Assembly (NCBI GenBank): GCA_964466055.1
Contig: CAYXLW010000016.1
Coordinates: forward strand, 1 to 13,868
Direction: 5' to 3'
Source of the DNA: CAYXLW01 sp964466055
GTDB lineage: Bacteria; Patescibacteriota; Gracilibacteria; GCA-2401425
Length of the DNA stretch: 13,868 bases
The position numbers were made by a program, and so were the translations under genes. Below the pieces are notes generated by a model, which was not told the DNA's origin, made no database searches, and worked only from the letters and a program-made list of their open reading frames with translations. Positions 1-7,865 of the stretch are shown in pieces; the first letter of the stretch is position 1, and each line of letters opens with the position of its first letter.

Positions 1-39
1 TATTTCCATTTGAATAAATTATTAAATAATAAATTTAGC

Positions 40-193
40 CACAAGGTATATTGTGAATTCAGAACAATTTATATAAACGTTTTTAACAGTAAAAGTAGTT
101 TGTTGTTTAAATTAATAAAAAAAATTCTTAACTCAAAAAACCTTAATTCTAAGGGGAAAATAAAAACAAAAAAATAACACAATATACCTTGTG
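40..193. repeat. Inverted pair of 16-bp Xer/dif-like sites around a 122-bp segment
   Basis: CACAAGGTATATTGTG at 40-55 recurs as its exact reverse complement at 178-193. Each copy is itself a CACAA/TTGTG palindrome around a 6-bp centre, GGTATA. An 11-6-11 layout with a TGTATA-like centre is that of Xer recombination (dif) sites. The right-hand copy, read on the minus strand, has a right arm TTGTGTTATTT, matching 8 of 11 positions of the E. coli dif arm TTATGTTAAAT as I recall it, and its centre matches 5 of 6. The left copy matches less well outside the core. Because the sites are inverted, recombination would flip the segment between them and not delete it. Alternatives are a pair of operators for a dimeric regulator, an invertible promoter, or the ends of a small non-autonomous element. 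The repeat itself is certain; the function is inference. Confidence 0.6.
135..154 (-). terminator. Weak hairpin with U-tract on the murJ strand
   Basis: Read on the minus strand, CCTTA, a GAAT loop and TAAGG are followed directly by six T residues. This has the form of an intrinsic terminator downstream of murJ, which ends about 130 bp earlier at 282. The stem is only 5 bp, and the hairpin lies inside the segment bounded by the inverted repeat, so an inversion would turn it to face the other way. Low confidence. Confidence 0.3.
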
Positions 194-281
194 CAATTCC
201 ATTAAGATTATATTGAATCACATATAAAAATATATGTCAATAGAACTATTAACTTTTTTACTAAATTAAGAACAATTAAAT

Positions 282-1772
282 TCATTCATAGAACTTGGGA
301 ATATTTTTCATCCCCAATAAGTAAACTCCGCCTCCAACTATTGTAATAATCAAAATCTGCCATAAAGAGAAAAGATTTTCTATTTGTGGAACAAGATAAT
401 TTTTCAAAATTAAGAACATAATTCCACTCATTAAAAAAATCATAAATATTTTTAAGAAAGAAAAAATCTTCCCATATTCTCTCCATGAAAAAATAATTAA
501 GAGTATGGCATTAATACTCATCCCCACCACCACTCCCCATGCAAGACCTGTAATTCCAATTCTTTGAACAAGAAAAATACTAGTTAAAACATTACAAGTT
601 AGCCCAACCAAGGTTAAGAAAAATACAATCCATGTTTTTTGGTAAGCAAAAAATGATTTGGACAAAAGAGGGATAATTCCTTGAAAAATTACAGCAATAA
701 GAAAAATTTTAAGTAAGACTACAAGTTCAACAGTGTTTTTTGCTGAAAATTCACCATATTCAAAAAGAAATTCAATTAAAGGATTTGCGATAATAAAAAG
801 CCCAAATACAGATGGAACTAGCCAAAACATAATCTTTTCAAAATTTAACTGAAGAGTTTTTCTAAACTTTTCTTTATCATCTTGAGCTGAATATTTTGTA
901 AGTGATGCAAATGCAGTAATTGAAACAGAAATAGCAATCATTCCAAAAGGTAAACTTTGAATATTTATTGCTAAATTAAGAACAGTAATTGATCCAGCTA
1001 TTAAAGAAGAAGCAAGAAAAGTGCTAATAGTTAGTGCTATTTGATCTGCAGAAACTGATAGAATACGAGGAATAACAATTTTAATCATATTACTTAACTC
1101 TTTCCCTTTAAGAAAAACAGCTGACCACTTAAAATCTGTTTGTAAGAAAAATGGAACCTGAATTAGCATTTGTAAAAAAGCCCCAATTGCGACTCCCACA
1201 GCAAGACCTTTCACGCCTAACGTATCTTTGAAAATAAATAAACTTCCAATAATTCCTAAATTATAAAGAATAGGAGCTAGAGATTGTGCAAAGAATTTGT
1301 TGAAAGCATTTTCGACAGAAATCATTACTGAAGAGATCATGAAAAAAAATGGTGAGATCATCATTATTCTCATCATAAAAACAGTAAGTTCTTTTTGAGC
1401 TTCAGAAAAATTTGGAACATATAAATTTACGATTGATGGTGCAAAAATTATTGTGGTGATGGATATTAATCCAAAAAGAATAAGCAATGAATTTAAAACA
1501 GATGAAGTAAATTTCCACGCCTTATCCCAATCTTTTTTTTCTTTAAACTTTTGGAACATAGGGAGAAACACAACGGAAATTGATGACATTATTAAAAATG
1601 CATATAAAATATCTGGAATACGAAATGCTGCATAATATGAGTCTAGCATTGAACTTGCACCAAAGTTTTTTGCGAAAAGATGATCTCGGTAAACTCCAAG
1701 GAATCTGCTTAATAGTGATGATATCGCAAGTAATAAGCTTGGACCTATAATTGACTTGATATTGAATTTCAT
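282..1772 (-). CDS. murJ: MurJ, lipid II flippase (MATE/MOP superfamily)
   Basis: This 496-residue polytopic membrane protein is built almost entirely of hydrophobic helices, about 14 by eye, as in MurJ. The family moves lipid II, the undecaprenyl-linked peptidoglycan precursor, from the inner to the outer face of the cytoplasmic membrane. The N-terminus carries the family signature: SRFLGVYRD (R23, R29) followed by D44 and R51 in the first two helices, matching the positions of the conserved charged residues that line the MurJ cavity. Length is normal for the family. The ATG at 1772 follows an A/T-rich leader with no Shine-Dalgarno sequence. The gene stands alone and diverges from the Nudix gene across a 113-bp gap. 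I see no clear minus-strand promoter there. A flippase implies that the cell makes peptidoglycan, in line with the FemAB-type gene further on. Confidence 0.93.
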   Translation of the reverse strand: MKFNIKSIIGPSLLLAISSLLSRFLGVYRDHLFAKNFGASSMLDSYYAAFRIPDILYAFLIMSSISVVFLPMFQKFKEKKDWDKAWKFTSSVLNSLLILFGLISITTIIFAPSIVNLYVPNFSEAQKELTVFMMRIMMISPFFFMISSVMISVENAFNKFFAQSLAPILYNLGIIGSLFIFKDTLGVKGLAVGVAIGAFLQMLIQVPFFLQTDFKWSAVFLKGKELSNMIKIVIPRILSVSADQIALTISTFLASSLIAGSITVLNLAINIQSLPFGMIAISVSITAFASLTKYSAQDDKEKFRKTLQLNFEKIMFWLVPSVFGLFIIANPLIEFLFEYGEFSAKNTVELVVLLKIFLIAVIFQGIIPLLSKSFFAYQKTWIVFFLTLVGLTCNVLTSIFLVQRIGITGLAWGVVVGMSINAILLIIFSWREYGKIFSFLKIFMIFLMSGIMFLILKNYLVPQIENLFSLWQILIITIVGGGVYLLGMKNIPKFYE

Positions 1773-1835
1773 GATTTTTATTGTTTTTCGTAGTTTACGA
1801 TAAAAGCTGATTTATAAAAAAGCTAAAGTTTTTTC

Positions 1836-1863
1836 TTGACATGAGAAAAAATATTTATATAGT
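1836..1863 (+). promoter_or_regulatory. Sigma-70-type promoter for the Nudix-ndk pair
   Basis: TTGACA at 1836-1841 is a perfect -35 box. It is followed after 16 bp by TATAGT at 1858-1863. Transcription would begin near 1870, leaving a leader of only about 15 nt before the ATG at 1886, with no Shine-Dalgarno sequence. Confidence 0.7.
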
Positions 1864-1885
1864 AATCTACAATTATTAGAAAAAT

Positions 1886-2329
1886 ATGTCATTAGATCAA
1901 AAAGTATATGAAGGAGCATTAGCTATTGTTTATAAAAAACAAGAAGGAAGTGAAAATAAATTCTTATTAGTAAAAAATAAAGAAACAGACAATATTTCAT
2001 TTGTTGCTGGAGGAAAAGAAGAGTCCGATACTGATACTACTGAAACTTTAATAAGAGAAATTCAAGAAGAATTAGGACTAAATGTTTCTCGGCATAAAAT
2101 CACTAGTACAGGATTAAAGCATGAATTTGTTTTTAATAAAAAGAAAAAAGGCAGAGAAGGAGGAAAAGGTGAATATGATGTGTTTTTAATAGATGCTTCC
2201 GATATAGAAAATATTACCCCAATAGGGGTAGAGCAAATCATGTGGGAAACAGCAGAAAGGGTTGAGAACTTATTATCGTTTGAAGATTTGAAAGAAGTCT
2301 TTAATAGAGCTATTAAATTAATAGAATAA
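1886..2329 (+). CDS. Nudix hydrolase
   Basis: This is a 147-residue single-domain Nudix protein. The Nudix box runs from G43 to L65 and keeps the metal-binding core REIQEELGL (R57, E58, E61, E62). The glutamate usually found at the sixth position after the first glycine is a threonine (T49), with acidic residues around it. Nudix enzymes cleave nucleoside diphosphates linked to another group, such as oxidised nucleotides, dinucleotide polyphosphates or nucleotide sugars; the substrate here cannot be read from the sequence. A lysine- and glycine-rich stretch at about residues 85-96 probably forms a loop between strands. There is no signal peptide, so it should be cytosolic. The gene follows a strong promoter and lies 34 bp ahead of ndk, which suggests one transcript and a role in nucleotide pool cleaning or balance. 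Confidence 0.85.
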   Translation: MSLDQKVYEGALAIVYKKQEGSENKFLLVKNKETDNISFVAGGKEESDTDTTETLIREIQEELGLNVSRHKITSTGLKHEFVFNKKKKGREGGKGEYDVFLIDASDIENITPIGVEQIMWETAERVENLLSFEDLKEVFNRAIKLIE

Positions 2330-2363
2330 TCCAAACTTATATTTTATATTTTAATTAAAAAAA

Positions 2364-2837
2364 ATGACAGAAACTAACAAACAAGAAAAAGCTTTAATTT
2401 TTATAAAGCCAGATGGAATGGCGAACAAAGCTGCAATCAAAGAAATGCTATATGAAAAAGTGCCAGGACTTCAAACTTTTGCCGATAAAATAATTAGACT
2501 AACTAGAGAGCAGGTAGAAAGGCATTATGCTCATCATGCAAATAAGCCATTCTTCAATGACCTAGTTGAGTTTATTATTTCAGAAGATATTAATTTAATA
2601 ATTGTGGAAGGAAGAGATGCTATTAATAGAATTAGAGATGCTGTAGGTGCAACTGATCCTGCTCAAGCTGATAAAGGAACAATTAGAAATACTTTTGGGG
2701 AAAGCAAAGTCTTAAATGTAATGCATGCTTCAGATTCTGTTGAAAATGCGTTGAAAGAAATTGCAAACTTATTCTTTAATACCCTAGAACTAAAAACAGA
2801 TGAGCAGATTAATGAAGCTTTATCAAAAGTAGCATAA
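2364..2837 (+). CDS. ndk: Nucleoside diphosphate kinase
   Basis: This 157-residue protein has the full Ndk signature. ALIFIKPDG lies near residues 10-18. The nucleotide-binding stretch around GATDPAQADKGTIR follows, and the active-site block NVMHASDS has H121 as the phosphorylated histidine. Ndk transfers the terminal phosphate between nucleoside triphosphates and diphosphates by a ping-pong mechanism. The usual proline before GTIR is a lysine here. The chain runs about 15-20 residues beyond the usual 140-residue bacterial form, ending in a charged helix-like tail. The ATG follows an A-rich stretch with no Shine-Dalgarno sequence. The gene is probably co-transcribed with the upstream Nudix gene and is closed by a terminator just downstream. 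Confidence 0.94.
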   Translation: MTETNKQEKALIFIKPDGMANKAAIKEMLYEKVPGLQTFADKIIRLTREQVERHYAHHANKPFFNDLVEFIISEDINLIIVEGRDAINRIRDAVGATDPAQADKGTIRNTFGESKVLNVMHASDSVENALKEIANLFFNTLELKTDEQINEALSKVA

Positions 2838-2857
2838 ATCATTAAGTCTTTCTAAAG

Positions 2858-2887
2858 AGCTGTGCTTAAAACATGGCTATTTTTTTT
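2858..2887 (+). terminator. Intrinsic terminator after ndk
   Basis: AGCTGTG (2858-2864) pairs with CATGGCT (2872-2878) over 7 bp, including two G-U pairs, around a 7-nt loop. It is followed by an A and an eight-T run (2880-2887). It separates the Nudix-ndk transcript from mfd. Confidence 0.7.
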
Positions 2888-2891
2888 ACAT

Positions 2892-2919
2892 TTGCCTTTT
2901 ATTTTAACTCTCTTATAAT
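2892..2919 (+). promoter_or_regulatory. Sigma-70-type promoter for mfd
   Basis: TTGCCT at 2892-2897 and a perfect TATAAT at 2914-2919 are 16 bp apart. The promoter lies immediately after the ndk terminator. The predicted leader before the mfd ATG is about 80 nt, long for this window, and contains a stable hairpin. Confidence 0.65.
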
Positions 2920-2974
2920 CTCCACCGAAATAAGCAATAAATAAAAATATTCAGATTCCTTAAATATTTAATTA

Positions 2975-3007
2975 AGGAGCTGATTATTAAAGAATCAATC
3001 AGTTCTT
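2975..3007 (+). promoter_or_regulatory. mfd leader hairpin covering the Shine-Dalgarno-like sequence
   Basis: Positions 2975-2985 pair without interruption with 2997-3007: 11 bp, two or three of them G-U, around an 11-nt loop. The 3' arm ends at the base just before the mfd ATG (3008). The 5' arm contains most of AAGGAG (2974-2979), the only strong Shine-Dalgarno-like sequence I noticed before a gene here. AAGGAG lies 28 nt from the ATG in the linear RNA, too far for normal use, and in the folded RNA it is paired with GUUCUU. The pairing is directly visible; a regulatory role is inference. Confidence 0.5.
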
Positions 3008-6000
3008 ATGAATTTTCTAGACTCAGACATCAATTACCATTCGGAGTTAAAAAAACACTTTACCAAGCATAAAAGGCTTGTTCTTTCAGGAATTTCAAAC
3101 TGCACAGCAAAAGCATTTTTTATATATAACTTCTTAAAAGATTCAGATAAAAAAACTTTTTGGGTATGCGAAGATGAAGAAGAAGGGATAGAAATGAAAA
3201 AGCATCTATCCTTTTTTAATATTGGAAATATTTTCTTTTTGAAAAAAGAAGATACAGAAAAAGAAATTCTTGAAAAAATATTGTTTTTCGATCAATCGGA
3301 AGAAGCAACATTTCTTATTTTCTCAAAAGAATTCTTAACAAAAAAATTACCTTTATTTTCAGCCTTGAAAAAAAATGCCATTAATTTAAGAGTTGATGAT
3401 AATATTTCATCCGTCGATTTTATGAACAATCTCATAATCAATGGATATGAACACTCTGAGGAAACAGTTCTCCCATCCGGCACATATAAAAAGATAGGAG
3501 ATACAGTTGAAATACATCCACTTGGAGCTAATAAAATATTAAAAGTAGAGATTGGGTTTGATACAATTTCTTCCATTTATGAGTTTGATCCTTTGAATAA
3601 AGCTTTAAAAAAAGAACAGCGAGAAGCTTTCATTTATCAAGCAATATTTCCCAAAGAACAGCGAGATATTCTTAATATGATAAGTGGAAATAATATTTTT
3701 ATTATTGATGAAGTTGACGATATTTCAGACACAGAGGAAGCAAAACTTGAAAATATTTCTTCTCCACTTATTAAATTTACTGCATTTCCAAAAGAAGATG
3801 AGGAGTACTATCATCTACGCTATTTATCAATTCTAAAATTTTACACTCTCCCAGATCTTATTACTGATATCTGTGACAAAATGAGCCAGAAGTGGAGTGT
3901 TTATATATATACAAAAAGAAAAGAAGAGATAAATAATATTTTTAAAGAAGAAACAGCTCTCACCTCTTGGAAAAATAAAATTAACCTTATTGAAGCCAAT
4001 AATGACGAGTTTGTCCCAACTTCATTTCAAAATCCTGAAGAAAAAATTGCGTTCATTACAGATAAAGAAATCTTCACTTTAAAAAAAGCTAGAAGAAATC
4101 AATCGGTAGCTAAAATGAATTTGAACTTTATAACCTCATTGAAACAAGGTGATTATATTGTTCATTTTGATCATGGAATAGGAATATTTGATGGACTAAC
4201 ACAAAAAACTATTAATGGAAATATTAGAGAATATTTAGAAATTCATTTTGCAGGAAATGACAAACTTTTTGTTCCAGTTGATCAATCGGATAAAGTATCA
4301 AAATATATCACTGAAGATGATAGAGAAATAACCTTACATAGACTTGGAGGTACTGAATGGAAAAAACAAGTAACTCAAGCACAAAAGAAAACTGAGCAAC
4401 TAGCAAAAGATTTATTAGAATTATATGCCGCAAGGGCACAAATGAAACGGGACGCTTTTCAAAGAGTAGAAGAAAAAGAGGAAGAATTTGCAAAAACATT
4501 TCCTTATGAAGAAACCCCAGGACAAATAAAAGCAATTATGGATGTTAGAGATGATTTAGAGAGTCCCAAGCCTATGGATAGACTTATATGTGGTGATGTA
4601 GGATTTGGAAAAACAGAAGTTGCGATGCGGGCTGCTTTTAAAACTGTAATGAATGGTAAACAAGTAGCATTTATATCTCCAATTACTATTCTTACAGAGC
4701 AACATTATAACAGCTTTAAAAAACGAATGGATTCATTTGATATAAAAATTGAAATGCTTTCACGTTTTAGAACAACAAAAGAGCAAGCTCAAATTATCGA
4801 AAAAATTAGAAAAGGAGAATTAGATATCATCATAGGTACTCATCGACTTTTACAAAAAGATATAAACTTTTTAAATTTAGGACTTGTAATAATTGATGAA
4901 GAGCAAAGATTTGGAGTTAAACAAAAAGAAACATTAAAAAAGCTTAGAACTCAAGTTGATATACTTACTTTAACTGCTACTCCTATTCCACGTACTTTAA
5001 ACCTTAGTTTAAATAAACTGCGTGATATTACAACAATTACAACACCTCCACCTGGAAGGTTGCCAATTATTACAGAGGTTAGAAGGTATTCGAATAACCT
5101 TATTAGAGATTCAATATTAAAAGAAATAAAAAGAGGAGGACAAGTTTATTTCCTTCACAATAAAGTTGAAACAATCGAGAGTACAGCTGGAAGGCTTCGT
5201 GAATTAGTCCCTGAAGCAACATTTACTGTCGCACACGGACAGATGAATTCTAATTTACTAGAAGAAAGAATTTTAGATTTTAAAAGAAATAAGTTTGATG
5301 TTCTAATTTCATCCACAATTATTGAAAATGGAATTGATTTTGCAAATGCAAATACAATGATTATTAATAATGCTGAAAAATTTGGACTATCACAACTTTA
5401 TCAATTAAGAGGAAGAATTGGACGATCTCAAAGACAAGCATTTGCATATCTTTTATACCATGCGCAGAAATTAAAACCAGATGCTAAAAAGAGACTTCGT
5501 TCAATTATTGAAGCATCTGAACTAGGAGCAGGATTTCAAATTGCTATGCGTGATTTAGAAATTCGTGGAGCAGGAGAAATTATAGGATCAGCTCAACATG
5601 GAACTATGAAAACAGTTGGAGTAAGTCACTTCTTAAAAATGCTTCAAAAAACTATTAAAGAAATGAAAGATGGAACTTATGTCGGACACAAAGAAACTCC
5701 AGTCAGTGAAATTGCTATTGAACTTCCTGTTAATGCATATATTTCAAGTGAATATATTTCTGAAGAAAAAGAAAAAATTACTACTTATCAAAAGTTAGCA
5801 TCCGTAGACACAATTGAACTTCTTGATGAATTTCATCAAGATATTTTAGATGAATATGGGAAAATGCCTAAAGAAATGGAAAATCTTTTCAAGATATTAC
5901 GCTTAAAAATTTATGGCAGAAGAGCTTGTGTTGAAAAATTTACCGTAAAAGGTGATGATTTACATATTATTCTAAGAGAAAAGTGCTCTCCTGAATATTT

Positions 6001-6127
6001 TGTTAAAGCTTTAGATTATAATAAAAAATGGATTATTTCAGGGAATTCTTTGAAAATTTATTTTGATTTATTAGGGAAAAATTGGTTTGATGAATTGTTG
6101 AATACTGTTGAATCTATGGGAAATTAA
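3008..6127 (+). CDS. mfd: Mfd, transcription-repair coupling factor
   Basis: This 1039-residue ATP-driven DNA translocase frees RNA polymerase stalled at DNA damage and recruits UvrA. The domain order is normal. A UvrB-like N-terminal region covers about residues 1-365. The RNA-polymerase-interaction domain starts near GDYIVHFDHG at 381. Superfamily 2 translocase motifs follow: Walker A GDVGFGKT at 529-536, DEEQ at 630-633, TATPIPRT at 656-663 and QLRGRIGR at 799-806. A C-terminal TRCF domain covers about 900-1030. It is about 100 residues shorter than E. coli Mfd, mostly in the less conserved N-terminal part. The ATG at 3008 is the only possible start, because a stop lies in frame at 2981-2983 with no start codon between. 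It has its own promoter and ends 7 bp from the convergent gene, with no terminator between. Confidence 0.96.
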   Translation: MNFLDSDINYHSELKKHFTKHKRLVLSGISNCTAKAFFIYNFLKDSDKKTFWVCEDEEEGIEMKKHLSFFNIGNIFFLKKEDTEKEILEKILFFDQSEEATFLIFSKEFLTKKLPLFSALKKNAINLRVDDNISSVDFMNNLIINGYEHSEETVLPSGTYKKIGDTVEIHPLGANKILKVEIGFDTISSIYEFDPLNKALKKEQREAFIYQAIFPKEQRDILNMISGNNIFIIDEVDDISDTEEAKLENISSPLIKFTAFPKEDEEYYHLRYLSILKFYTLPDLITDICDKMSQKWSVYIYTKRKEEINNIFKEETALTSWKNKINLIEANNDEFVPTSFQNPEEKIAFITDKEIFTLKKARRNQSVAKMNLNFITSLKQGDYIVHFDHGIGIFDGLTQKTINGNIREYLEIHFAGNDKLFVPVDQSDKVSKYITEDDREITLHRLGGTEWKKQVTQAQKKTEQLAKDLLELYAARAQMKRDAFQRVEEKEEEFAKTFPYEETPGQIKAIMDVRDDLESPKPMDRLICGDVGFGKTEVAMRAAFKTVMNGKQVAFISPITILTEQHYNSFKKRMDSFDIKIEMLSRFRTTKEQAQIIEKIRKGELDIIIGTHRLLQKDINFLNLGLVIIDEEQRFGVKQKETLKKLRTQVDILTLTATPIPRTLNLSLNKLRDITTITTPPPGRLPIITEVRRYSNNLIRDSILKEIKRGGQVYFLHNKVETIESTAGRLRELVPEATFTVAHGQMNSNLLEERILDFKRNKFDVLISSTIIENGIDFANANTMIINNAEKFGLSQLYQLRGRIGRSQRQAFAYLLYHAQKLKPDAKKRLRSIIEASELGAGFQIAMRDLEIRGAGEIIGSAQHGTMKTVGVSHFLKMLQKTIKEMKDGTYVGHKETPVSEIAIELPVNAYISSEYISEEKEKITTYQKLASVDTIELLDEFHQDILDEYGKMPKEMENLFKILRLKIYGRRACVEKFTVKGDDLHIILREKCSPEYFVKALDYNKKWIISGNSLKIYFDLLGKNWFDELLNTVESMGN

Positions 6128-6134
6128 TTCTCGA

Positions 6135-7010
6135 TTACCCCCCTCTTCCCCCTGAAAGAACAGCTATTCTTTTACCCCTAATATTAGCTAGATACTGCAC
6201 TACCACGTCAATTTTATTTTTTAATTGATCGTGAATTGACAGCTTCTCATTATTCAATTCTAGTACAAATCTGGGAAGGTGCCTATCCTGCGTGTAGAAA
6301 GGATTATATAGGTCGTAACTTGTGGGGGCAGTAAACTCTAGATGTTTTAAACAATTAAAAAAAGAGGATATAGCTTCACAGGATGCACCAGAAACAAAGT
6401 CTGCTTCTTTGTCATGAATCATCATTGCACCATGAGATATTCCTATTTTTTTTCCTGCTGTTGTCATTGCTAATTCTAAAAGTGAAGCCTGTGCCTTATT
6501 TATTGCATTCTTTGCATATGTTGTAGAGGATGCCAATAAAAATTTTATTTCTGCTAATCCTTCAAGACCAATAGCCCTCTCATCATTACTATCAAGATTA
6601 TAAAGCAATAAAATTGAATTTATAGCTCTTGCTGGGCTTATTCCATTTTCCTCTTTTATTCCTAAAACATGAGAAACAACAACAAATCCAATTACTGAAA
6701 TATAAGGGAATTCTTCGCATGATAATGGAGCTTCAAACTTTCCGCTATCTATAACTTTTATATCTGTGACCCATTCTTTTTTTTCAGAAGCATTCATTCC
6801 TGTAACTAAATTAAATATTTCTCTATAAAGATTAGTAGCATTTTTATCTACAAGTAAAAATAATCTTATTTTATCACGCATGTCTTTCATAATTTTTAAA
6901 ATTTTCTCTCCCTTTATATCAGAAAATTCTACTTTTATAGCCTGTTCTAGCTCTTCATCAGAAACTTTTTCTAAAATTGGTCTATCTAAAACACTATTAT
7001 TTTCACCCAT
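6135..7010 (-). CDS. Unrecognised cytosolic protein with C-terminal SGGRGG
   Basis: I do not recognise this 291-residue protein. It has no signal peptide or clear membrane segment. Its start is acidic and rich in Glu, Asp and Lys, with probable helices at about residues 15-55. The middle contains hydrophobic stretches (FPYISVIGFVVVSHVLG and a helix rich in Ala and Leu). A block around SHGAMMIHDKEADFVSG at about 194-210 carries His, Asp, Glu and a later Cys that could bind a metal or act catalytically, though no known motif fits. The chain ends in SGGRGG, a flexible glycine tail resembling the exposed Gly-Gly end of ubiquitin-like proteins, most likely by chance. It has a near-consensus promoter of its own inside the end of the upstream gene, so it can be transcribed separately. 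The ATG at 7010 has no Shine-Dalgarno sequence. Confidence 0.75.
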   Translation of the reverse strand: MGENNSVLDRPILEKVSDEELEQAIKVEFSDIKGEKILKIMKDMRDKIRLFLLVDKNATNLYREIFNLVTGMNASEKKEWVTDIKVIDSGKFEAPLSCEEFPYISVIGFVVVSHVLGIKEENGISPARAINSILLLYNLDSNDERAIGLEGLAEIKFLLASSTTYAKNAINKAQASLLELAMTTAGKKIGISHGAMMIHDKEADFVSGASCEAISSFFNCLKHLEFTAPTSYDLYNPFYTQDRHLPRFVLELNNEKLSIHDQLKNKIDVVVQYLANIRGKRIAVLSGGRGG

Positions 7011-7032
7011 ATACCAATAAATAAAGGAAATT

Positions 7033-7060
7033 ATTGTACACTTATTTAGATTTATGTCAA
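7033..7060 (-). promoter_or_regulatory. Sigma-70-type promoter overlapping the pseudouridine synthase stop codon
   Basis: On the minus strand, TTGACA (7060-7055) is followed after 16 bp by TACAAT (7038-7033). The -35 box overlaps the UGA stop of the upstream gene (7059-7057). It would drive the unrecognised gene that starts at 7010 with a leader of about 15 nt, like the Nudix leader. Confidence 0.65.
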
Positions 7061-7776
7061 ATTTTCCCTTCTAATTTTTTCAATTTCTCTACTTCATTAG
7101 ACTTAAGAACAATATATTCCCCCAAAGGAATATTTTTTAATTGAAATTGCCCAATCCTTATTCGTTTCAGTTTAACAACCTCAAATCCAACTTTCCTGCA
7201 AATTCTACGAATATGCCTATTTTTACCTTCCTTTAAAACAATTTTAAATTGATTTTTAGAAATTCTTTTAATTTCAGTTGGCAATGTTTTTTGACCTAAA
7301 ATTGGAACACCTTGCCTTAATTTCTCAAGAGCTCCTTCTGCAATATCAGGATTAACCTCAACCTCATATTCTTTTTCATGCTCCTGAGATGGATGAGTTA
7401 ATTCAAAAGTTAACCTCCCATCATTGGTAAGAATTATTAAGCCCGTAGTGTCTTTATCTAATCTTCCAACAGGAAAAACCCTAGGTTCTTTTGGAACTAA
7501 ATCTGTAACAATATTTTTTTCATTTGCTGTTTGCTGTGCAGCACTTACATAACCAATAGGTTTATTTAAAGCATAGTAAACGTATTTATCTTCTTCTGTT
7601 TTTAGTTTTTCTCCATCAACTTCTATCACATCATTTTCTGGATCAATTTTTATTCCCATTTCAGTAATAACTTCTCCATTAACTTTTACCATTCCACCTT
7701 TAATAAACTCTTCACATTTTCTCCGTGAAGCTATTCCTTTATCTGCCATAAATTTTTGAAGACGAATTTGAGACAT
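7057..7776 (-). CDS. rluB: RsuA/RluB-family pseudouridine synthase
   Basis: This 239-residue protein has an N-terminal S4 RNA-binding domain (about residues 3-60, beginning IRLQKFMADKGIASRRKCE) and a pseudouridine synthase domain. LNKPIGYVS at 70-78 and VGRLDKDTTGLIILTNDG at 103-120 are characteristic, with D107 as the catalytic aspartate. The C-terminal stretch around KNRHIRRICRKVGF is typical of the RsuA/RluB/RluE/RluF branch. Such enzymes turn one uridine of 16S or 23S rRNA into pseudouridine. RluB (23S, peptidyl-transferase region) is the most common member in small genomes, but the target cannot be decided from sequence alone, so the symbol is provisional. The gene diverges from the uracil-DNA glycosylase gene across an 89-bp gap, with no Shine-Dalgarno sequence. 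Confidence 0.92.
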   Translation of the reverse strand: MSQIRLQKFMADKGIASRRKCEEFIKGGMVKVNGEVITEMGIKIDPENDVIEVDGEKLKTEEDKYVYYALNKPIGYVSAAQQTANEKNIVTDLVPKEPRVFPVGRLDKDTTGLIILTNDGRLTFELTHPSQEHEKEYEVEVNPDIAEGALEKLRQGVPILGQKTLPTEIKRISKNQFKIVLKEGKNRHIRRICRKVGFEVVKLKRIRIGQFQLKNIPLGEYIVLKSNEVEKLKKLEGKI

Positions 7777-7834
7777 TTTTTAGTTTATAGCTCTATAATA
7801 TAGAAAAAATATATTAATTAAAGACAATGCTATA

Positions 7835-7843
7835 TGCTACAAT
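7835..7843 (+). promoter_or_regulatory. Extended -10 promoter element for the UDG gene
   Basis: TGCTACAAT at 7835-7843 is an extended -10 element (TGn plus TACAAT). No convincing -35 box lies 16-18 bp upstream, which is tolerated with an extended -10. The start of transcription would fall near 7850, about 15 nt before the ATG at 7866. Confidence 0.45.
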
Positions 7844-7865
7844 TCATATGCGTTAATATTTGAAA

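Noticed and set aside
220..237. ACATATA/TATATGT palindrome around AAAA, just downstream of murJ
   Set aside because: An all-A/T stem apart from one C-G pair, with no U-tract on either strand; expected by chance in DNA this AT-rich.
1788..1800. TCGTA-GTT-TACGA palindrome in the gap between murJ and the Nudix gene, a possible operator
   Set aside because: A single short copy with a 3-bp centre and no match to a known operator; no second copy seen.
7860..7865. TTG at 7860 as the start of the uracil-DNA glycosylase
   Set aside because: The ATG at 7866 is two codons downstream, is the stronger codon and gives the usual N-terminal length before the first cysteines.
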